From the IMG/VR virus record IMGVR_UViG_3300027759_000169, positions 1-41,457 of that record: 41,457 nucleotides of DNA, one strand, 5' to 3'. A model generated the notes under the pieces. The model did not search any database and was not told where the DNA came from. It worked only from the letters and a program-made list of their open reading frames with translations. This DNA comes from a virus. Made by a program: the position numbers and the translations under genes. Of the stretch, positions 8,415-15,049 are shown one piece after another (position 1 is the first letter of the stretch; each line of letters begins with the position of its first letter).

Positions 8415-8789
8415 ATGAACGCAATTAACTTACCAACACCACATCTATCTAATGATAGTGCTGAACCAGTCAAACAATTCTTTGACAAATTTTACACCAA
8501 GTCTGTTAGTTTTCCAGCCGCTCAGATAGATGCAGTTGTTAGTTTTTTTCTTAAAAGAGATTTTAACGAAGACGGCGCACGTAGTACTGCAATAGTACTG
8601 CTGAATCAAGCACGTATTGACAACGTAGATGTATTTCAGATATTAGATACTATGAAAAGTTTAACTGATTTACAAATGAGTCAGGTAGTAGCTCAGATAC
8701 TAAATGGATATAGAGAAAATACTAGTTTATTAGGGTATCGAGTGGCTAATATAGAAAACCCTTACGAAGCACGTAATATATTGTTATGA
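8415..8789 (+). CDS. Conserved T4-like phage protein of unknown function
   Basis: A 124-residue protein with an ATG directly following the upstream stop codon (translational coupling). It is mostly helical by appearance: VKQFFDKFY, an AAQIDAVVSFFLKRDF helix, DVFQILDTMKSL and a C-terminal NPYEARNILL. I recall similar small proteins (ending in a -RNIL/-RNVL motif) between tube-type and gp4 genes in cyanophage-like T4 relatives. No function is known to me. Position suggests a tail or head-completion role. It overlaps the gp4 gene by four bases (ATGA). Confidence 0.7.
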   Translation: MNAINLPTPHLSNDSAEPVKQFFDKFYTKSVSFPAAQIDAVVSFFLKRDFNEDGARSTAIVLLNQARIDNVDVFQILDTMKSLTDLQMSQVVAQILNGYRENTSLLGYRVANIENPYEARNILL

Positions 8790-9223
8790 GTTTAAAGTTT
8801 GCCAAGGGTAAATTTACAATGACCCATCCTGAAAAGTATGTTGGCCTTACTACTCCAACGTACCGTAGTAGTTGGGAATTGAGTTTTATGAGATTTTGTG
8901 ACACTAATGTTAGTATACAAAAATGGGCTAGCGAAGCTGTTAAAATACCGTATAGAGATCCGTTGACTGGTAAGCAGACAGTTTATGTCCCAGATTTTTT
9001 TATACAATATGTAGATAAAAAAGGTACAATGCTTGTTGAATTAATCGAAGTCAAACCTGCAAGTCAGATGATTTTAGAACGTGTAGGTAAGAACAAATAT
9101 AATCAAGCACAATATATTAAAAATCAAGCCAAATGGGCCAGTGCTAATGCTTGGTGTAAACAGCAGGGAATTAAGTTTCGTGTATTAAATGAAAATGATT
9201 TATTCCACCAAGGCAACGCATAA
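8786..9223 (+). CDS. 4: Head completion protein gp4 (nuclease fold)
   Basis: A 145-residue protein (T4 gp4 is 150), required in T4 to complete DNA-filled heads before tail joining. It shows the restriction-endonuclease-like signature of the family: Glu31 in SSWELSF, Asp70 in YVPDFF, and Glu88-x-Lys90 in IEVKPA. A helix with repeated Asn/Gln/Lys follows, then a final FRVLNENDLF strand-helix. It starts inside the preceding gene (ATGA overlap), so translation is coupled. The catalytic triad looks intact, so a trimming activity on DNA ends is plausible but not shown here. Confidence 0.88.
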   Translation: MSLKFAKGKFTMTHPEKYVGLTTPTYRSSWELSFMRFCDTNVSIQKWASEAVKIPYRDPLTGKQTVYVPDFFIQYVDKKGTMLVELIEVKPASQMILERVGKNKYNQAQYIKNQAKWASANAWCKQQGIKFRVLNENDLFHQGNA

Positions 9224-9231
9224 GTAATATT

Positions 9232-9708
9232 ATGAAGAAACTTGAAGAGATACTAAATTTGCCGGAAAGTAAAAAACTTGTAAAAGCTGAAGAAATTCGT
9301 GCTACACCAGTTGATCCACAGCCGTTCCTACGTAGCATGGAAGAGTTTGATAAAATTTCAGCTAGTTTACCAGCAGTAAAAGGTCTAGGTGATGCGGCAG
9401 ATTCTGAATTTGATGCACTAGCACAGCGGGCTACAGATGCTTACGATGATTTAATGGATTTAGGCATGAATGTTGAAGCACGTTACAGCAGTAGGATTTT
9501 TGAAGTAGCTGGCGGCATGCTTAAAAACGCAATTGATGCTAAATCGGCCAAAATTGACAAAAAACTTAAGATGATAGAGTTACAACTTAAGAAACAGAAA
9601 TTGGATCAAGATTCTGCAAATAGTGACGAAGGAATCAGCTTACAGGGCGATGGAGTTATTATAACGGACCGCAATAGCTTGATTGAAAAATTAAAGAAAA
9701 TGAAATAA
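9232..9708 (+). CDS. 16: Probable terminase small subunit (gp16-like)
   Basis: A 158-residue protein, close to T4 gp16 (164). It has an N-terminal leader with acidic and proline residues, then DSEFDALAQRATDAYDDLMDLGMNVEARYSSRIFEVAGGMLKNAIDAKSAKIDKKLKMIELQLKKQK in consecutive segments (two long helices predicted to form a coiled-coil hairpin). The tail contains GVIITDRNSLIEKL. This architecture matches small terminases, which recognise DNA ends and stimulate gp17. Its place between gp4 and the large terminase cluster agrees. A weak late-type motif CATAAGTA (9219-9226) ends five bases before the ATG and there is no clear Shine-Dalgarno sequence. The assignment could fail on a profile search. 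Confidence 0.68.
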   Translation: MKKLEEILNLPESKKLVKAEEIRATPVDPQPFLRSMEEFDKISASLPAVKGLGDAADSEFDALAQRATDAYDDLMDLGMNVEARYSSRIFEVAGGMLKNAIDAKSAKIDKKLKMIELQLKKQKLDQDSANSDEGISLQGDGVIITDRNSLIEKLKKMK

Positions 9709-9711
9709 ATA
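9704..9711 (+). promoter_or_regulatory. Late-type promoter motif before tagged protein 1
   Basis: AATAAATA, overlapping the gp16 stop codon. It lies four bases before an ATG at 9716 and sixteen before the preferred ATG at 9728. Confidence 0.5.
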
Positions 9712-9727
9712 CTAGATGGAAACCACT

Positions 9728-10336
9728 ATGAAATCATTTAAAGAATACTTAACAGAAAGCAAAAAGATCTACGAATTTAAGGTCAAAATTGCCGGCGATT
9801 TGCCACCAGGATTTGAAAACGATGTTAAACTTGGATTAGACAAGTTTGATGTACAAAGCATCAGCAAGCCTAAGCGTACACCTATCCAAGAAAGTCCAAT
9901 TGATTTTCCCAATGTTAAGTTTAGTGAAGTTTCGGTATTTGAAGTAGCATTGAATTACCCAACAACAAGTCAAGTAGTTAAAGAAGCACTTGCACAAGCT
10001 ATACGTGTTAATGAAAGTAAAATTTTAGTTCGTACACTGAGCGAAGAAGCAGAAGCAGTATTAAATGCATCTAGCATGAGAGTTCCAGACGGCAAGAAAT
10101 CTTTATTAAATACCCCTGAGCTAGAACAAATTCCAGGCGCACAAGAACTAGTTGGTGAAAAACGTGCAATGAGTTTCTTGAAAGATTTAAATGCAAATAA
10201 ACATGATTTAGAAGAAGTAACTGGCATAAATGACCAGTTATTTGTTAAAGGTAAACAAGCAACCGCCCAGCCTATGCAAGAGACTAATAGTCCTGCATCA
10301 ACAGGTCCTATTAGTGGCAAAGGAAAAGCAAAATGA
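9728..10336 (+). CDS. Putative internal head protein with capsid-targeting-like tag
   Basis: A 202-residue protein starting MKSFKEYLTESKK. This aligns residue for residue with the T4 capsid-targeting sequence MKTYQEFIAEA of internal proteins, including Glu10 of the gp21 protease motif (I/L)-x-E followed by a small residue. That alignment decides the start at 9728 over an in-frame ATG at 9716. The rest is a mixed globular segment (KVKIAGDLPPGFENDVKLGLDKFDV, EVALNYPTTSQVVKEAL) and a low-complexity Ser/Gly/Lys tail. I know no family for it. It overlaps the next gene by four bases. Packaging into the prohead and cleavage after Glu10 are inferred. Confidence 0.68.
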   Translation: MKSFKEYLTESKKIYEFKVKIAGDLPPGFENDVKLGLDKFDVQSISKPKRTPIQESPIDFPNVKFSEVSVFEVALNYPTTSQVVKEALAQAIRVNESKILVRTLSEEAEAVLNASSMRVPDGKKSLLNTPELEQIPGAQELVGEKRAMSFLKDLNANKHDLEEVTGINDQLFVKGKQATAQPMQETNSPASTGPISGKGKAK

Positions 10337-11151
10337 ACTTTCAAGAATTAGCAAGAAAAATACGTAGGATTGATGAAGGTGCAGTAGCTGAATGCGGGGA
10401 TATGATGGGTGGCCATATGCCAACACCAATGCCGCAACAAGACACTGTTAGCATGAATGTTAGCATGAACGCTACTGGCAAAGGCGGTATTCGTGATTTG
10501 ATGCAAGTGTTACAAAATATTGAAGACGGTGTTACACAACACAGCAGTAGTCCTTCTATTGTTGATATTACTCCGTCAGATATGCATTTAGATTTAGAGC
10601 CTGATACAGATGACAGCATGATGGGCGGTGAAATAGAAATTGAACCTGAATTTAGTGATGAAGAAGGCCCAGAAGAAATTGTATTTGGTGGCGAAGAAGA
10701 GCCAGAAGCTAGTTTTGATGAACCGGAGGCTGAATTAGATGCACAAGCACAAGGCGGCAAAGGAATTGATCCAAGAATTCAACATGCAATTGCACCTGTA
10801 GTACAAGCAGTTGGTCTAGCACACGCTTTAGGTAAGGATCCATCTAAAGTATTTGGGTCTGATAAGGTAACAGACGAGGACGACATGCCAATGCCGTCAG
10901 ATACAGATTCAGCAATGCCAGACAGCGGTGGAGAAGAAGCACTTACGTCTGAAGAATTTGCAAATCGTCCAAATACCAAATATCAAAGCACAAACTACAT
11001 GACTAAAACTTTGGCACAAGGCGCCGATGAACCACAACGCATGACTAAACACGGGTATCGTAATGGTGATAATCCTTTAGCTATGAAAGAAGGCTTGCAA
11101 GGACGCCTAGCTCAGTTATATAAGCAAGTTAAATTAAGAGAAAGCAAATAA
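10333..11151 (+). CDS. Acidic putative internal head protein, tagged
   Basis: A 272-residue, Met- and acid-rich protein. The N-terminus MNFQELARKIRRIDEGAV is an amphipathic helix ending in I-D-E before Gly, a fit to the T4 prohead protease consensus (cut after Glu15). Residues about 90-130 are strongly acidic (EIEIEPEFSDEEGPEE), and a globular piece follows (DPRIQHAIAPVVQAVGLAHAL). The C-terminus is GLQGRLAQLYKQVKLRESK, a basic amphipathic helix. I recall related proteins in uncultured marine T4-like phages but no function. It lies in an operon with 9728-10336 (four-base overlap), and a terminator follows. A scaffold-like role is an alternative because of the acidity. Confidence 0.66.
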   Translation: MNFQELARKIRRIDEGAVAECGDMMGGHMPTPMPQQDTVSMNVSMNATGKGGIRDLMQVLQNIEDGVTQHSSSPSIVDITPSDMHLDLEPDTDDSMMGGEIEIEPEFSDEEGPEEIVFGGEEEPEASFDEPEAELDAQAQGGKGIDPRIQHAIAPVVQAVGLAHALGKDPSKVFGSDKVTDEDDMPMPSDTDSAMPDSGGEEALTSEEFANRPNTKYQSTNYMTKTLAQGADEPQRMTKHGYRNGDNPLAMKEGLQGRLAQLYKQVKLRESK

Positions 11152-11170
11152 TTCGTCAGCAGTATCAAAA

Positions 11171-11194
11171 AAGGCTCTTCGGAGCCTTTTTTTT
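11171..11194 (+). terminator. Intrinsic terminator with UUCG loop
   Basis: AAGGCTC (11171-11177), ttcg loop, GAGCCTT (11182-11188), then T to 11194. It closes the operon of tagged proteins and lies 14 bases before the terminase ATG. Confidence 0.92.
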
Positions 11195-11195
11195 A

Positions 11196-11203
11196 TGTAA
11201 ATA
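11196..11203 (+). promoter_or_regulatory. Late-type promoter motif for large terminase
   Basis: TGTAAATA, five bases from the ATG at 11209, immediately after the terminator T run. There is no Shine-Dalgarno, so a leaderless terminase mRNA is predicted. Confidence 0.55.
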
Positions 11204-11208
11204 ACGTT

Positions 11209-12801
11209 ATGGCAAAATCATTAGACGGCGTCTTAACTAAAAAAGCGCATAAGCAAGAACGATTCACGGAAGAGCAAATCAACGATTTGTTAATGTGTTC
11301 CGACCCCGAAGCAGGATATCATCACTTCTCTAAGAACTTCTTTCACATTCAACATCCTGTTAAAGGTAAGGTAAAATTTGAACCGTATAACTATCAAGAA
11401 CGACTGTTAAATGCTTATCATGATTTTCGATTTAACATTAACATGCTACCGCGTCAAAGTGGCAAGACAACTTGTGCGTCAGCATACCTGTTGTGGTTTG
11501 CTATGTTTCACCCAGATCAAACTATTCTTGTGGCCGCGCACAAATACACAGGCGCTCAAGAAATTATGCAACGTATCCGCTATGGATACGAACTATGTCC
11601 AGATCATATTAGATGCGGTGTAGTAAGTTACAATAAAGGGAGTATAGATTTTGACAACGGATCACGAATTGTTTCAGCTACTACTACTGGCAACACCGGT
11701 CGTGGTATGTCCATATCCTTACTATATTGCGATGAGTTTGCTTTCGTACAACCTAACATTGCTGAAGAATTTTGGACTTCAATATCGCCAACACTAGCAA
11801 CTGGTGGACGTGCGATTATTACATCAACTCCAAACTCAGACGAAGATACATTTGCACTTATCTGGAAAGAAAGTAAAGACCTGTTTGACGAGTACGGTAA
11901 CGAAAAAACAAACGGGCTTGGCCGCAACGGATTTCATGGATTCCGTGCTGAGTGGTACGAACATCCGGATCGAGATGACGAATGGAAACGAGTTGAAATG
12001 GGTCGTATTGGCGAAGAACGATTCCGACGTGAATATGGTTGCGAATTCTTAGTTTATGATGAAACACTTATCAGCAGTCTAAAACTAGCAGAGCTGGTAG
12101 GCCGAGATCCTAAACACAAAATGGGACAAGTTCGATGGTACAAAGAACCTGAACCCGGCCACTTATACGCTATTGCACTAGATCCCAGCTTAGGAACAGG
12201 CGGCGACTTTGGCGCAATACAGGTATTTGAATTGCCTAGCTTTACACAGATAGGCGAATGGCAACATAATATTACTCCGGTAGAAGGGCAAGTTAGAATA
12301 TTGCGTGAAATTTTAAGGTATATTCAAGAGAAGATAGGCGAAAATAACAATAACAGTATATACTGGAGTGTGGAAAACAACACAGTAGGAGAAAGTGCAT
12401 TGATTTGTATTGCTGACCAGGGAGAGGAAAGTTTTCCTGGATTATTTGTTAGCGAACCTGTGCGTAAGGGCAATGTACGTAAATTCCGCAAAGGATTTAA
12501 TACTACATTTGGCAACAAGATTTCAGCTTGCGCCCGCTTGAAATTCTTAATTGAAACAGATAAAATGAAGATTTTTAGTAAGCAAACTATCAGCGAACTT
12601 AAAGGGTTTATAGCCCACGGTACTACTTTTAAAGCTAAAGTAGGACTACACGACGACCTAGTTTCCAGCTTGTTATTGATTGTACGTTTAAGTGCAGTAC
12701 TAGCAGATTGGGACATTAGGGTGTTTGACAGCATCAGTACAGGTGACGAATTCCAAGAAGATTACGAACCTCCGATGCCTATTTTTATATCAGGGCTGTG
12801 A
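11209..12801 (+). CDS. 17: Terminase large subunit gp17 (packaging ATPase/nuclease)
   Basis: A 530-residue DNA-packaging motor (T4 gp17 is 610). The ATPase domain has a Walker A-type PRQSGKTT at residues 81-88 and Walker B LLYCDEF with Asp175/Glu176, followed by the ITSTPNS coupling segment near 204-210. The C-terminal RNase H-fold nuclease shows the first catalytic Asp in ALDPSLGTGGDFG (Asp325) and a late GLHDDLVSSL motif supplying the last acidic pair. It acts at the portal to drive ATP-dependent packaging and headful cutting. It is unusual in lying between two groups of putative internal head proteins, not next to gp18. Its stop codon overlaps the promoter octamer of the next gene. Confidence 0.96.
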   Translation: MAKSLDGVLTKKAHKQERFTEEQINDLLMCSDPEAGYHHFSKNFFHIQHPVKGKVKFEPYNYQERLLNAYHDFRFNINMLPRQSGKTTCASAYLLWFAMFHPDQTILVAAHKYTGAQEIMQRIRYGYELCPDHIRCGVVSYNKGSIDFDNGSRIVSATTTGNTGRGMSISLLYCDEFAFVQPNIAEEFWTSISPTLATGGRAIITSTPNSDEDTFALIWKESKDLFDEYGNEKTNGLGRNGFHGFRAEWYEHPDRDDEWKRVEMGRIGEERFRREYGCEFLVYDETLISSLKLAELVGRDPKHKMGQVRWYKEPEPGHLYAIALDPSLGTGGDFGAIQVFELPSFTQIGEWQHNITPVEGQVRILREILRYIQEKIGENNNNSIYWSVENNTVGESALICIADQGEESFPGLFVSEPVRKGNVRKFRKGFNTTFGNKISACARLKFLIETDKMKIFSKQTISELKGFIAHGTTFKAKVGLHDDLVSSLLLIVRLSAVLADWDIRVFDSISTGDEFQEDYEPPMPIFISGL

Positions 12802-12807
12802 TAAATA
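12800..12807 (+). promoter_or_regulatory. Late-type promoter motif, leaderless arrangement
   Basis: GATAAATA overlapping the terminase TGA. The 15 bases from here through the ATG at 12812 are identical to those at the gp14 start on the minus strand. Confidence 0.6.
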
Positions 12808-12811
12808 TCAT

Positions 12812-15040
12812 ATGGAACCAAATTTAGATCAAGTAGCAAAAGAGCTGTACGGCAAAATACAAACACGCTTCCCCGACATTAAAATGGCGGATGAAAAAGC
12901 CCAAGTATTGAGCAAAAAAGAAGACATTCCAAAAGCCCGTTTCTTTGAATTTGAATACAAAGAAGGCGGTGAAGCACTAGGAACTATATCTATTAATTTA
13001 GATGCAGAAGATGGCATAGTAATTCAAATCAGCGGAGATTTAACCAACGATGAAGAAGAAACTACTGAGCACGGTGCATATAAATTTATCAAAAGTTTTA
13101 GAAATTTTGCTAGATCACACATGTTAAAATACGAAATTAACAATATGGGCAAGAGTAGTTTAGATAAAAGAGATTACGAATTCCATGCAAAACGCGGAGA
13201 AGAACCAATGACGGAAAGTAAAATGTGGGGTACCTCAAAAGTGAGTTACCAGGACCTAGGAGAAACTCGTATTGTTGTTCGCCACAGCAAACCTGTTAAT
13301 TACGACTTGGCCGCAGGACGTACAATGCACATTGATGCAATCTATATTGAAAACGCAGGCGGCGAACGTTTCCGTTATCCAGTACGTCATTTAAATGGTG
13401 CTCGCGCAATGGCTCAGCATATTGCTCATGGTGGCAATCCTTACGATGCTATTGGTCAACACGTTGTTAGTCTAAGCGAAGAACTAAGTAAATTGCGCAT
13501 GTTTAAAGGTTATGTTAGCCGTACTCCAGTTGTATCAGAATCAATGAGCGCAGTTAACGATAAAGTTATTGAACGTATTGATCAAGTTAAAAAAGAAATT
13601 CATCAGTTACAACAATCTAAACACTACGAAACATTTGCAGAAAGTTTTAGTCCTTACGAAGCTAAAGAAATCCCAGAAGAAATTATGTTAGATTGGGTTG
13701 ACCGTTTAACAGTGCGTAGCTTCAAAGAAGAATTAAAAGATGTGTTCCCGTACATTTATAAACTAGTAGACGAAAGTGAAATTCCAACTAAAGAATTAGA
13801 TCCAGATGATTTATTAGATGAAGCAGGTAGCCCAGCACAACAAGCCGCTATTGCTATTGCTAAAAAGAAAGCAAAAAAAGTATCCGAATCTCCGGAAGAT
13901 CAATTTGAAAATTTTCTAGACACCATTGTTGCAGAAACACAAGGTGCTGATGTTCTTCATGGTAATCAAGATGCAGTACAAGAACTTAAAGACGAAATTG
14001 CCAAGGGTGAACTAAAAGGCGATTTAAATCAATCCAGCGTTGTTGGTAACTTTATCAATGATGATGAGCTACTAGATATATTAGATAAGACCAGTGGCAA
14101 CGTTGATGCATGGCCAGTTGTAAAAGCATGGTTGGATCAAAAAGATCCAGATCTAGCTAACGAATTGTTTGCTGATTATAACGCATCTGGTGCTGGCGAA
14201 GAAGCCGCTCCTGTACCTCCTCCACCAGAAGGCAAAGAAGCCGCTCCTGTACCTCCTCCACCAGAAGGCGAAGAAGCCGCTCCTGTACCTCCTCCACCCG
14301 CTCCGATGGCAGAAAGCGATGATGTTGCTCCGTGGTACAAAGATAAAGCCGAACAAGATGCCGATAAACATAAACAAACTTTTAAAAAGCCAGCACAAGC
14401 AGGCAAAGGTATGGATCGTGCAAGAGCATTAGCACAACTAGCATTAAAGAAAGGTGCTAAATCAGATACTAAGATTGGCAACAAGACGTTGCACGATGTT
14501 ATGTTAGAACTTGGCATGGATCCAGAAGATCCAGCGGCCAAAGAAATTGCTCCGCCAGCCGAACCTGCCGGAGATAGTTTTGAGGATATGATGGCATTTG
14601 CCAGCGGCTTCTACAATAAAGAAGAACATAATTTTACCCGCGGCGTAACCGATTTAGAAACAAAACTAATGAAACAATTTCCAGGTGCAAATCCTAGAGA
14701 TATGCAACGTGTAGTTATGGCGGCTCGCAAAATAGATCCTCCGAGCAGTGTACACAAACAAGAACACGATAGAATGCTTAAATTGGCAGGTGTTGGCCAC
14801 GATGCTGAAGTTGACGAAGCACTTCCATTAGATCAATTAAGACAAGCGGCCGGGTATGACGCTTCGAAAGATGTAGTATCACAACAATTAGCAAAGTTAG
14901 GGCCATTAGGTAAGAAGCCAGTGACTCCATTACAACCAGGCCAAAAAATTGGTGTGTTAAAACCTACAATGGAATCAAGCACCCGCGAAAGCATTAACGA
15001 AAGTTTATCTATCATTAGAAAATTATCAGGATTAAAGTAA
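12812..15040 (+). CDS. Large conserved virion-associated protein, unknown function
   Basis: A 742-residue protein. The frame could open at 12725 inside the terminase gene, but the ATG at 12812 sits exactly four bases after a late promoter motif and is preferred. Residues 1-110 are a mixed alpha/beta domain (KARFFEFEYKEGGEALGTISI). Residues about 140-240 hold a segment I recall as conserved in marine T4-like phages (SKMWGTSKVSYQDLGETRIVV, AAGRTMHIDAIYIENAGGERF, GGNPYDAIGQHVVSLSEEL). A proline-rich linker with three 12-residue repeats (about 464-496) precedes a helical C-terminal part ending RESINESLSIIRKLSGLK. It lacks the N-terminal tag of its neighbours. Context suggests a head or internal protein; the activity is unknown. 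Confidence 0.72.
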   Translation: MEPNLDQVAKELYGKIQTRFPDIKMADEKAQVLSKKEDIPKARFFEFEYKEGGEALGTISINLDAEDGIVIQISGDLTNDEEETTEHGAYKFIKSFRNFARSHMLKYEINNMGKSSLDKRDYEFHAKRGEEPMTESKMWGTSKVSYQDLGETRIVVRHSKPVNYDLAAGRTMHIDAIYIENAGGERFRYPVRHLNGARAMAQHIAHGGNPYDAIGQHVVSLSEELSKLRMFKGYVSRTPVVSESMSAVNDKVIERIDQVKKEIHQLQQSKHYETFAESFSPYEAKEIPEEIMLDWVDRLTVRSFKEELKDVFPYIYKLVDESEIPTKELDPDDLLDEAGSPAQQAAIAIAKKKAKKVSESPEDQFENFLDTIVAETQGADVLHGNQDAVQELKDEIAKGELKGDLNQSSVVGNFINDDELLDILDKTSGNVDAWPVVKAWLDQKDPDLANELFADYNASGAGEEAAPVPPPPEGKEAAPVPPPPEGEEAAPVPPPPAPMAESDDVAPWYKDKAEQDADKHKQTFKKPAQAGKGMDRARALAQLALKKGAKSDTKIGNKTLHDVMLELGMDPEDPAAKEIAPPAEPAGDSFEDMMAFASGFYNKEEHNFTRGVTDLETKLMKQFPGANPRDMQRVVMAARKIDPPSSVHKQEHDRMLKLAGVGHDAEVDEALPLDQLRQAAGYDASKDVVSQQLAKLGPLGKKPVTPLQPGQKIGVLKPTMESSTRESINESLSIIRKLSGLK
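14201..14300 (+). repeat. 36-bp tandem repeat, about 2.8 copies, in coding sequence
   Basis: Units at 14201-14236 and 14237-14272 and a partial third from 14273 encode EAAPVPPPPEG(K/E). The copies are almost identical at DNA level, which suggests recent slippage or recombination. They form a stiff Pro-rich linker. Confidence 0.9.
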
Positions 15041-15049
15041 GGATATACT

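Noticed and set aside
12725-12811. Upstream extension of the 742-residue gene by 29 codons into the terminase gene
   Set aside because: The extension has no ribosome-binding site and unlike composition. The ATG at 12812 matches the promoter-ATG spacing seen at other late genes.
14169-14432. Alternative-frame proteins over the Pro-rich repeat (LLYLLHQKAKKP repeats) on plus and similar on minus strand
   Set aside because: These are shadows of the 36-bp repeat in the real frame, with no start signals.
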